DNA from: Streptomonospora nanhaiensis | GTDB lineage: Bacteria; Actinomycetota; Actinomycetes; Streptosporangiales; Streptosporangiaceae | DNA: 64,000 nucleotides | Assembly: GCF_026642255.1 (NCBI RefSeq) | Contig: NZ_CP113264.1 | Coordinates: forward strand, 3,596,001 to 3,660,000 | Direction: 5' to 3' | Shown: piece after piece, positions 26,640 to 33,896 of the stretch | How the letters are laid out: each line of letters opens with the position of its first letter | Position numbering within the stretch: position 1 is the stretch's first letter | Program-made: the position numbers and the translations under genes | The notes under the pieces: generated by a model | The model's database searches: none | Told to the model about the DNA's origin: nothing | What the model saw: only the letters and a program-made list of their open reading frames with translations

Positions 26640-26701
26640 GGGAGCGAACCCACAGGCATGGACCACTCCATACCAACACCCCAAAGGGACGAATCGCTCC
26701 C
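26640..26701 (-). promoter_or_regulatory. structured 5' leader of the MFS gene (three-way junction)
   Basis: On the minus strand an 8-bp closing stem GGGAGCGA/TCGCTCCC (26701-26694 with 26647-26640) encloses two hairpins: CCC-TTT-GGG, and GGTATGGA-GTGG-TCCATGCC with one G-U pair. Alternatively the 3' part can form GTGGG-TTCGCT-CCCAC, excluding the closing stem. The start GTG lies 39 nt further. The competing folds are those expected of an attenuator or riboswitch. It does not match a class I know. Confidence 0.45.
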
Positions 26702-26747
26702 CCGCCGACCGACCAATCGCCTGTGATGTCCGTTACCAACCCGTGCG

Positions 26748-27185
26748 TCACCGCACCAGGCGATCCAACAACCTCTCCAACTCCGCCTCCGGATCCTCCG
26801 CCAACCCCCCGTGAATCGGCCCCGGCTGCACCACCGTGCTCCGCGGAGCGGTCAACCACCGGAACCTCTGCCCCGGCCGCTCACGCCCCGCAGCACCCGC
26901 CCCGGCCCCACCCCGGCACATCGCCTCCACCGCCTCCAGCGCACGCCGCACACCGGCCACATCCACCCCCGGCGACACCGCACGCAGACGCCCCTCGTCC
27001 AACGACCACCGGGCCGCCAGGAACCCCCGCTCCTGGCTGTACACGATCACACCGGCGTTCACGCACTCACCGCGCTCCAGACAGGGAACCACCCGCAACA
27101 ACGCGTACTCGAACACCACCCGGTCACGCTCCACGCCCACACGCCCCGTCGTCACCGCATCGCTGTAACGCCTCACGTCGCTCAC
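26748..27185 (-). CDS. DUF3037-family protein
   Basis: 145 residues from GTG 27185, overlapping the stop of the HipA-like gene by four bases (GTGA). Family landmarks: VVFEYALLRVVPCLERGECVNAGVIVYSQERGFLAARW and DEGRLRAVSPGVDV (split here). It has no known catalytic motif. DUF3037 genes recur next to HipA-like kinase genes across bacteria, which suggests a two-gene module with linked function. Role unknown. Confidence 0.82.
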   Translation of the reverse strand: MSDVRRYSDAVTTGRVGVERDRVVFEYALLRVVPCLERGECVNAGVIVYSQERGFLAARWSLDEGRLRAVSPGVDVAGVRRALEAVEAMCRGGAGAGAAGRERPGQRFRWLTAPRSTVVQPGPIHGGLAEDPEAELERLLDRLVR

Positions 27186-27949
27186 CCCGCCACCCCCGGC
27201 AGCCACGAACGGTCGGCCACACGCGCCGACAGGTGCTTCACGTACGCCTCCCGCACCTCCTCCGGGGCGCCGAACCCCGGCTCGTCCACCAACCACTCGT
27301 CAGGCACCAGCCCCACCACACCCCGCAGCAGATCCTCGTCCACCAGGGGGGCGAACTCCTCGTCCGCCGCGGCCACGTCGGGCGAGAACCCCGACAGGAC
27401 GTGGTCGGCGGCATCGTAGGCACGACCCACGAAGCGGTCGGCGCCCGACCAGTTGTGATGGAAGATCAGCGTCGCACCGTGGTCGATCAGATAGGGACTC
27501 CCGTGCCACAGCAGCATGTTCGGGTTGCGCCACGAACGGTCCACGTTGCCCGTGAGCGCGTCGAACCACAGGACCCGCCCGGCGAACCCCGGGTCCACCT
27601 CGAACGTCAGGGGATCGAACCCGAGCGACCCCGGCAGGAAGTCCATCCCCAGGTTGAGCCCGCCACTGGCCTTGAGCAGCGCCTGCACCTCCTGGTCGGG
27701 CTCACCGCGGGCGATCACCGCGTCGAAGTCCACCAGGGCCAGCTCGGGAACCGGAAGCCCCAGGGCCCGGCCCAGCTCCCCGGCGACGACCTCCGCGACC
27801 AGGGTCTTGCGCCCCTGGCCGGCGCCGATGAACTTGACCACGTACATCCCCAGGTCGTCGGCCTCGACCAACCCCGGGAGCGAACCACCTTCGCGCAGCG
27901 CGAGCACGTATCGCGTCGCTATCACCTTTTTCAGCACGCGGACCAGCAT
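27182..27949 (-). CDS. HipA-like kinase-fold protein
   Basis: 255 residues from ATG 27949; a GTG two codons earlier is possible. HipA-like features: YVLALREGGSLPGLVEADD, the nucleotide-Lys strand GMYVVKFIGAGQGRKTLVAE, the catalytic loop WFDALTGNVDRSWRNPNMLL (Asp in NVDR, then N-PN) and the metal Asp in PYLIDHGATLIF. It lacks the N-terminal couple domain of true HipA, and no HipB antitoxin is adjacent. Its partner is the DUF3037 gene fused to it by a GTGA overlap. A kinase acting on RNA-, translation- or nucleotide-related targets is plausible, but no target is known. Confidence 0.82.
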   Translation of the reverse strand: MLVRVLKKVIATRYVLALREGGSLPGLVEADDLGMYVVKFIGAGQGRKTLVAEVVAGELGRALGLPVPELALVDFDAVIARGEPDQEVQALLKASGGLNLGMDFLPGSLGFDPLTFEVDPGFAGRVLWFDALTGNVDRSWRNPNMLLWHGSPYLIDHGATLIFHHNWSGADRFVGRAYDAADHVLSGFSPDVAAADEEFAPLVDEDLLRGVVGLVPDEWLVDEPGFGAPEEVREAYVKHLSARVADRSWLPGVAG

Positions 27950-28281
27950 AGGCACCGGCCCGCCGACGCCCGGACACCGCGGCGCTCAGATCTCCGGTAG
28001 GAGGAGCGCGCCTCCGCCCCTCCCCCGCCTACCGGGTCCCTCCCCGGCGGGCCCACTGAACGACGCTGAACACGTTCCAGGCCCCTACCCCTCCGACCAC
28101 GACACGCCCGGCTTCTCCGGCATCGGAAATTTTAGAAGGGGGCGGCGTAGCCGCACGAATCAGGTTCTCTGTTCTGTTTTTACAGAAACAGCGGCCCACC
28201 TTTACGACGTAGATTTTTGTGATGGGACAAGAAGGGGCGCGGACCTGTGCCGCGCCCCCGGCAATCTCCCCCGACCCCCGG
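27950..28281. other. gene-free region with an AT-rich island
   Basis: No gene is supported. Segment 28125-28230 drops well below the local GC level. It carries a palindrome GCGGC-GTA-GCCGC (28142-28154) and a hairpin CTGTTCTGT/ACAGAAACAG around TTTT (28169-28191). The pseudokinase terminator is at the right end. The low GC could mark an insertion scar or a promoter zone for the HipA-like gene. Confidence 0.45.
28234..28258 (-). terminator. terminator of the pseudokinase gene
   Basis: Perfect 9-bp arms GGGGCGCGG (28234-28242) and CCGCGCCCC (28250-28258) with a 7-nt loop; on the minus strand TTCTT follows. Confidence 0.75.
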
Positions 28282-28992
28282 TCAGAGGTTGTCCTCGGGC
28301 TGCTCGCCCCACTCCCCGTCGCCCTCCCCCGGCGTCGGTATCGGCTGGGAGGGTCCGCTCCCCCCGTCCTCACCGGGGGTCGGCTGGGCCTCCTCCCCCT
28401 CGCCGCCCTCCTCCTGTTCCGCCTCCGAGGGCTGCGCCGGCCCCGGCATCTCGGGCGGCGGGAACTGGAGCATCCACCAGTACAGGAGCGACACCAGCAG
28501 CAGGAGCAGCAGCAGGACCAGGCCCAGGCCGCCGATCAGCCACCAGTTGCCCCTCCCCGACTCCACCGCACTGCCCCCGCGCGAGGCCCACGGCGCCCAC
28601 CGCACCGCGGCCCCTCCCCGCGAACCCGCCCAGTGCGGCATGACCACCGGCCCGTGCTCGGACACGCGCCCCGACCTGGCAGCCGACTCCAGGAAGTCCT
28701 CCGCGCCCCGGCCGGAGCCGTCGTAGGGCACCGCCACCCACAGGGGCGAGCGCCCGTGGGTGCGCGCCGCCACCACGTCCTCGCTCCCCTTGACCGCCTC
28801 CACGAAGCGGGAGCGCGCCGAGCCGTCGCCGCCCGCGCCCGAGTCGAGCACGGCCACGCTGACCCGGTCCCCCGCACCGTCCCGTCCCAGGTACACCACT
28901 CCCAGGGAGGAGTCGCGCAACCTTCCCAGGAGGCGGTAGCCGCCCAGCTGGCGCGGATCTCCCTCGTTCAGTCCCATCGTGGGAACCGCCAT
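28282..28992 (-). CDS. membrane pseudokinase fragment (kinase N-lobe, TM, acidic tail)
   Basis: 236 residues. Residues 14-50 resemble the start of a bacterial Ser/Thr kinase, LGGYRLLGRLRDSSLGVVYL, but the Gly-loop is degraded and the VAIK Lys is Leu (VSVAVLDSG). No HRD or DFG segment follows. Residues 55-145 contain FVEAVKGSEDVVAA and PLWVAVPYDGSG, reminders of the kinase hinge. One membrane helix spans about 151-173 (LIGGLGLVLLLLLLLVSLLY), then a Pro/Glu/Gly-rich tail. It is divergent from the MoxR operon and may regulate or scaffold it. Confidence 0.75.
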   Translation of the reverse strand: MAVPTMGLNEGDPRQLGGYRLLGRLRDSSLGVVYLGRDGAGDRVSVAVLDSGAGGDGSARSRFVEAVKGSEDVVAARTHGRSPLWVAVPYDGSGRGAEDFLESAARSGRVSEHGPVVMPHWAGSRGGAAVRWAPWASRGGSAVESGRGNWWLIGGLGLVLLLLLLLVSLLYWWMLQFPPPEMPGPAQPSEAEQEEGGEGEEAQPTPGEDGGSGPSQPIPTPGEGDGEWGEQPEDNL

Positions 28993-29141
28993 GTCACGCC
29001 CCCTTTCCCGTCCCCACCCGGTCCGCTCCGCCGCGTCGTGTACCGGACCGGCGGCCGCGAAGCAGGTAGTGTCGCCACAGGTGAGTGATCCACAACCTAT
29101 CCGGTGCCCCTCCCGGGGGCTCCCAGCCAGGAAGGCGGGAC

Positions 29142-30209
29142 ATGGCAGAAACCTCACCCGGAAACGGCTCAGCGCCCCGGTCGGGCTCCGAGAGCGCGCC
29201 GGGCGAGCCGACCAGGCTGCTGCGCGCGGCGCTGCACGAGGTGTCCACGGTCATCGTCGGCCAGGAACGCATGGTGGAGCGCTCCCTCATCGCCCTGGTC
29301 GCCAAGGGCCACTGCCTGATCGAGGGTGTTCCCGGCATCGCCAAGACCCTGGCCGTGTCCACCCTGGCCAAGGTCACCGGCGGCTCGTTCACCAGGCTCC
29401 AGTTCACTCCGGACCTGGTGCCCTCCGACATCGTCGGAACGCGCATCTACCATCCCTCCACCGAGAAGTTCGACGTGGAGCTGGGGCCGGTGTTCGCCAA
29501 CTTCGTGCTCGCCGACGAGATCAACCGCGCCCCCGCCAAGGTCCAGTCGGCCCTGCTGGAGGTCATGGCCGAGCGGCAGGTGTCCCTCGGGGGGACGACC
29601 TACCCACTCCCCTCCCCCTTCATCGTCATCGCCACACAGAACCCGGTCGAGTCCGAGGGCGTGTACCCGCTGCCCGAGGCCCAGCGGGACCGGTTCCTGA
29701 TGAAGGTCGACGTCGGGCACCCCCGCGCGCACGAGGAGATGGAGATCCTGCGGCGCATGTCCAGCAGCCCTCCCACGGCACACCAGGTCCTGGACCCGGT
29801 CACGCTGGGCGAGCTGCAGTCCGACGCCGAGCGCGTGCACGTCCACCAGCTCATCGCCGACTACGTCGTGCGGCTGGTCATGGCCACCCGGGAGCCGGAG
29901 GCCTACCAGATGCCGGACCTGCGCCAGGTGCTGGAGGTGGGCGCCAGCCCGCGCGCCACCCTGGGCCTGGTGGCCTCGGCGCGGGCCCTGGCCCTGCTGC
30001 GCGGGCGCGACTACGTGCTCCCCGACGACGTTCGCGTGCTCGCCCACGACGTCATCGCGCACCGGCTGGTGCTCACCTTCGACGCCCTTGCCGACGGGAT
30101 CACCCCGGCCCAGGTCGTCGACCGCATCCTGTCGACCGTCCTGGCGCCCCGTGTGATCTGGGACGAGCCTCCCAGCGGAGAGACCGCTTCCCTCGCCTCC
30201 CCGAGGTGA
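29142..30209 (+). CDS. MoxR-family AAA+ ATPase
   Basis: 355 residues from ATG after AGGAAGG. Walker A is EGVPGIAKT (about 60), Walker B VLADEINRAPAK, sensor VIATQNPVESEGVYPLPEAQ plus RDRF as the arginine finger area, and the lid ends ASPRATLGLVASARALAL. MoxR ATPases act as chaperones that mature VWA-domain partners. The next two genes, DUF58 and VWA, follow at 4 and 77 bp, giving the standard MoxR-DUF58-VWA operon. Confidence 0.95.
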   Translation: MAETSPGNGSAPRSGSESAPGEPTRLLRAALHEVSTVIVGQERMVERSLIALVAKGHCLIEGVPGIAKTLAVSTLAKVTGGSFTRLQFTPDLVPSDIVGTRIYHPSTEKFDVELGPVFANFVLADEINRAPAKVQSALLEVMAERQVSLGGTTYPLPSPFIVIATQNPVESEGVYPLPEAQRDRFLMKVDVGHPRAHEEMEILRRMSSSPPTAHQVLDPVTLGELQSDAERVHVHQLIADYVVRLVMATREPEAYQMPDLRQVLEVGASPRATLGLVASARALALLRGRDYVLPDDVRVLAHDVIAHRLVLTFDALADGITPAQVVDRILSTVLAPRVIWDEPPSGETASLASPR

Positions 30210-30213
30210 CCCC

Positions 30214-31182
30214 GTGACCACTCCGGCGATCGGCACCGATCCCCGACTCCGCGCGGCACTGCGCCGCCTCGACCTGAACATCGTCCACCGGCTGGAGGGG
30301 CTGCTGCACGGCGAGCACCTCGGCCTGCGGCTCGGCCCGGGCTCGGAGGCCGCCGAGGCGCGCCTCTACCAGCCGGGCGAGGACGACGTGCGGCGCATGG
30401 ACTGGGCCGTCACCGCGCGCACCGACACCCCGCACGTCCGCGACCTGGTCGCGGACCGGGAGCTGGAGAGCTGGACCCTGCTGGACCTGTCGCCGAGCAT
30501 GGACTTCGGCACCGGTCTGCGCTCCAAGCGCGACGTCGCCGTCGGCGCGATGGTGGCGGCGAACCTGCTGACCCAGAAGGTCGGAGACCGGTTCGGCGCC
30601 CACTTCCTGCACCACGGCAGGATCCGGCGCTGGCCTGCCCGCTCGGGCAAGGAGGCGCTGCTGGCCCTCCTGGCCACGGTGGCCGCGGCCCCGACGGGCG
30701 ACGAGCGCGCCCCCTCCGCCGACCGGGCGACCCTGGCCGACGCGCTCACGGACCTGGTCCGCACCCGTCGGCGCCGGGGCCTGCGCGTGGTGGTGTCGGA
30801 CTTCCTGGACACCCCCGCGTTCGGCGGTGAGATCGGCTGGGAGCGGCCCCTGCGCCAGCTGGCCTCGCGGCACCAGGTGCTGGTGGTGGAGGTGGTCGAC
30901 CCGCGCGAACTCGACCTCCCGGAGGTCGGGGACGTGACCATGCGCGACCCCCGGTCGGGCCGGGTGCGCGACGTGCGGCTGACGAAGGCGGTGCGCGAGC
31001 GCTACCGGCGGGCCGCGGCCGACCAGAGGACGGCGGTGCGCGACGCCCTGCGCCGGTGCGGGGTGCACCACCTCCTGCTACGAACCGACCGGGACTGGGT
31101 ACTGGATACGGCACGGTTCGTCATCCACCAACGGCGCACCGCGCACCACCTGGCCCGCCACACTCCGGGGTCTCCCCGGTGA
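30214..31182 (+). CDS. DUF58-domain protein (VWA-like, MoxR partner)
   Basis: 322 residues from GTG, 4 bp after the MoxR stop. The DUF58 core is seen in LRLGPGSEAAEARLYQPGED, DDVRRMDWAVTART and a VWA-like fold with LLDLSPSMDFGTG as the DxSxS metal site. Later blocks are VVVSDFLDTPAFGG and VEVVDPRELDLP. There is no membrane segment, so it is cytoplasmic or tethered by the VWA protein. It is a likely client of the ATPase. Confidence 0.92.
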   Translation: MTTPAIGTDPRLRAALRRLDLNIVHRLEGLLHGEHLGLRLGPGSEAAEARLYQPGEDDVRRMDWAVTARTDTPHVRDLVADRELESWTLLDLSPSMDFGTGLRSKRDVAVGAMVAANLLTQKVGDRFGAHFLHHGRIRRWPARSGKEALLALLATVAAAPTGDERAPSADRATLADALTDLVRTRRRRGLRVVVSDFLDTPAFGGEIGWERPLRQLASRHQVLVVEVVDPRELDLPEVGDVTMRDPRSGRVRDVRLTKAVRERYRRAAADQRTAVRDALRRCGVHHLLLRTDRDWVLDTARFVIHQRRTAHHLARHTPGSPR

Positions 31183-31259
31183 GAGCGGAGCACGATGGAA
31201 CCGAACGAGGGCGCGGGGCCGGACCCGCGGGACAGTGCCGACGCACGGGGGACTGAGCG

Positions 31260-32207
31260 ATGACCTTCCTGGAGCCCCAGCGGCTGTGGTGGCTGCTCCT
31301 GATCGTCCTGGTGGTCGGGGCGTACGTGTTCGCGCAGAACCAGCGGCGCGAGTACACGCTGCGCTTCACGAACCTGGCGCTGCTGGACCAGGTGGCGCCG
31401 CACCGCCCCGACATCCGCAGGCACGTCCCGGCGGTGCTGTTCGTGTCCTCCCTGGCGGTCCTGATCGCCTCGATGGCCCTGCCGGCGATGCCGGTGGAGC
31501 AGCCGCGCGAGCGGGCGACCATCATGGTGGCCGTGGACGTGTCGCTGTCGATGGCGGCGACCGACATCGAGCCCGACCGGTTGCAGGCGGCCAAGGAGTC
31601 GGCGCAGGGGTTCGTGGAGACGCTCCCGGACCGGTTCAACGTGGGGCTGGTGGCGTTCTCCTCGACGGCGACGGTGGTGTCCTCGCCCACGCAGGACCAC
31701 CAGGCGGTGATCGGGTCGATCGAGAACCTGCAGCTGGGGCCGGGCACGGCCATCGGCGAGGGGGTGTTCGCCTCCCTGGAGGCGATCAGCAGCTTCGACG
31801 AGGACTCCGAGGAGGACCCGCCCCCGTCGGCGATCGTGCTGCTGTCGGACGGGGAGAACACCAGCGGGCGCGACATCGTGCAGGCCTCCGCGACGGCGGC
31901 CGAGCAGGAGGTGCCGGTCTCCACGATCGCGTTCGGCACGGGGGCGGCGATGATCGAGATCGACGGGTACCAGGTGCCGGCCGACATCGACAAGGACGCG
32001 CTGCGCGGGCTGGCGCAGGAGACCGAGGGCCACTTCTACGAGGCGGAGAGCGAGACGGAGCTCAACGAGGTCTACGAGGACATCGGCTCGTCCCTGGGCA
32101 CCGAGCTCGTCCACGAGGAGATCGTCACACGGTTCGTGCTGGTCGCGATCATCCTGGGACTGGCCACCGCTCTCACGTCCCTGCTGTGGTTCCAGCGGCT
32201 TCCGTGA
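31260..32207 (+). CDS. VWA-domain membrane protein (BatA-like)
   Basis: 315 residues. Two N-terminal membrane helices (about 8-24 and 58-75), then a VWA domain with the MIDAS motif VDVSLSM (about 93), T in TAIGEGVF and the Asp in LLSDGENTSG, and a C-terminal helix FVLVAIILGLATALTSLLW. The VWA domain is thus on the outer face, held by three helices. It completes the MoxR-DUF58-VWA operon, which is linked in other bacteria to envelope stress and assembly of surface complexes. Confidence 0.93.
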   Translation: MTFLEPQRLWWLLLIVLVVGAYVFAQNQRREYTLRFTNLALLDQVAPHRPDIRRHVPAVLFVSSLAVLIASMALPAMPVEQPRERATIMVAVDVSLSMAATDIEPDRLQAAKESAQGFVETLPDRFNVGLVAFSSTATVVSSPTQDHQAVIGSIENLQLGPGTAIGEGVFASLEAISSFDEDSEEDPPPSAIVLLSDGENTSGRDIVQASATAAEQEVPVSTIAFGTGAAMIEIDGYQVPADIDKDALRGLAQETEGHFYEAESETELNEVYEDIGSSLGTELVHEEIVTRFVLVAIILGLATALTSLLWFQRLP

Positions 32208-32248
32208 CGTCGGCGGAGTGCGGAAACCGGTCGTAAACCAGGACTTCG

Positions 32249-32262
32249 GTGACGTTGGTCAC
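32249..32262. promoter_or_regulatory. small palindrome upstream of the HAD gene
   Basis: GTGAC-GTTG-GTCAC lies in the 141-bp gap before the HAD gene, followed by an AT-rich stretch with TTTACA (32280-32285) that may be the promoter. Confidence 0.35.
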
Positions 32263-32348
32263 AACCCTTTAGGTGGGGTTTACACCATTTATGTTATGTC
32301 CAGGGGTTAGCGTTGGCATGTTTTGTCAGGCCACCCTGTTGAGGAACG

Positions 32349-33089
32349 ATGCCGAACCTACCCGCACCGCCGACCGCCATCTGCTTCGATCTGGACGACA
32401 CCCTCATCGACGACACCGGGGCCTCGTCCCAGGGGCTGCGCGCGGTCATGGAGCGGCTCGGACACCCCGACTTCGGCGCGGCCCGCGCCCTGTGGGACGT
32501 GCAGACCGAGATCTCCTTCGCCGCCTACCTGCGGGGAAACCTCAGCCTGGAGCAGCAGCGCCGCGAGCGCGTCCGCGCCCTGGCCGTCCAGGCCGGGCAC
32601 GCCGACATCGCCGACCAGCACTGCGACGACCTCTACCGGCTCTACCTGGAGGCGCACCGCTCCGCCTGGAGGGTCTTCCCCGACACCGTCGCCGCCCTCA
32701 ACGCCCTGGGATCGGCCGGCTACCGCCTCGCCGTGCTCACGAACGGGGCCGAGTCGCTCCAGCACGCCAAGCTCCAGGCCCTGGAACTGACCCCCTACTT
32801 CCACGCCGTCGTGTGCGCCGACACCGCGGGGGCGGGCAAGCCCGACCCGCGCATCTTCCACATGACCGCCCAGCGCCTGGGCGTGGACCCCGCCGCCTGC
32901 TGGCACGTGGGCGACCAGATCCAGTCCGACGGCGTCGGCGCGGTCGCCTCGCGGATGCGCCCGGTGCTGATCGACCGGCACGGCCGGCCGCGCGTCGAGG
33001 GCGTGACCACCATCGGCGGCCTCGACGAGCTGCTGCGCATGGTGGGCCTGGGCGCGCCCGGCCTGGCGCCGGCCGCGGGGTCCCTGTGA
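32349..33089 (+). CDS. HAD-superfamily hydrolase
   Basis: 246 residues. HAD motifs in order: nucleophile FDLDDTLID (about 14), VLTNGAESLQHAK (motif II Thr), GAGKPDPRIF (Lys), and HVGDQIQSDGVGA (motif IV Asp). A helical cap lies between motifs I and II. It probably removes phosphate from a small metabolite; the substrate is unknown. Its stop overlaps the Nudix start (GTGA), so the two are coupled and may act on one nucleotide-derived substrate. Confidence 0.9.
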   Translation: MPNLPAPPTAICFDLDDTLIDDTGASSQGLRAVMERLGHPDFGAARALWDVQTEISFAAYLRGNLSLEQQRRERVRALAVQAGHADIADQHCDDLYRLYLEAHRSAWRVFPDTVAALNALGSAGYRLAVLTNGAESLQHAKLQALELTPYFHAVVCADTAGAGKPDPRIFHMTAQRLGVDPAACWHVGDQIQSDGVGAVASRMRPVLIDRHGRPRVEGVTTIGGLDELLRMVGLGAPGLAPAAGSL

Positions 33090-33859
33090 CAGCAGTCCCC
33101 CCGGAGGTGCCCGCCCGGCGCGTCACCGCGCACCTGCTCACCGGGGGCCCCTCCGTCCTCGGCGCGCGCGTGCTGTTCGGGCAGGACCCGGCCGACGTGG
33201 TGCGCGAGCTGGGCGGGCTCTCCCCCCACACGCCCCTGGTCGCGGTGGACGTGCTGACCGAACTGGTGCAGGCCCCCGACGGCACCCCCCTGCACGTGGA
33301 GCGGGTCGTCTTCGCCGAGGCCGGGACCGCCCCGGCGGACGCCCCGCAGGGCGTGCTGGCGCCCTCGGCCGCCGAGCTGCTGCCCGAGGAGGAGCTCCCC
33401 GAGGACACCCGTCCCCGCCTGCGCCGGTTCGCCTCCTACGGGATCGTCACCGACCCCGCCGGGCGCATCCTGCTCAGCCGGATCGCCGAGGGGTTCCCCG
33501 GCGGCGGCACCTGGCACCTGCCGGGCGGGGGCGTGGACGCGGGCGAGGACGTGCGCACCGCGCTGCGGCGCGAGGTGGCCGAGGAGACCGGGCAGGACGG
33601 CGAGGTCGGGGAACTGGTCACCGCCGCCAGCCACCACCGGGTCCCGCCGACCGGTTACGAGATCTACGCCGTGTGGGCCTTCTTCCGCGTGTACGTCGCG
33701 AACCCCGGGCCGGCCCGGGTGATGGAGGAGAACGGCTCCACCTCGGACTGCGGCTGGTTCGAGCCCGGGGAGGTGGCCGGGCTGCACCTGTCCACGACCG
33801 CCCGCAGGGGCCTGGCCCACGTGGTCGCGGGCGACGGCCGGTCGGCCCCGCCCCGCTGA
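33086..33859 (+). CDS. Nudix hydrolase with N-terminal extension
   Basis: 257 residues from GTG 33086, overlapping the HAD stop. The C-terminal half is a Nudix domain: RFASYGIVTDPAGRILLSRI, then the Nudix box GGVDAGEDVRTALRREVAEE followed by TGQDGEV, with both Glu of REVAEE present. The N-terminal 110 residues (VARRVTAHLLTGGPSVLGARV region) have no assigned domain. It likely cleaves a nucleoside-diphosphate-linked metabolite. Confidence 0.88.
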   Translation: MTAVPPEVPARRVTAHLLTGGPSVLGARVLFGQDPADVVRELGGLSPHTPLVAVDVLTELVQAPDGTPLHVERVVFAEAGTAPADAPQGVLAPSAAELLPEEELPEDTRPRLRRFASYGIVTDPAGRILLSRIAEGFPGGGTWHLPGGGVDAGEDVRTALRREVAEETGQDGEVGELVTAASHHRVPPTGYEIYAVWAFFRVYVANPGPARVMEENGSTSDCGWFEPGEVAGLHLSTTARRGLAHVVAGDGRSAPPR

Positions 33860-33896
33860 GGCGGCGCGTGCCGCCGGGGAGGCCCGCCAGGGCCGG

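Noticed and set aside
26630..26710. A tRNA-like T-arm (GTGGG-TTCGCT-CCCAC) upstream of the MFS gene
   Set aside because: No matching acceptor, D-arm or anticodon stem at the right distances; kept as a structured leader only.
28029..28373. A 114-codon minus-strand frame across the AT-rich island
   Set aside because: It overlaps the pseudokinase 3' end and its terminator, and has no family features.
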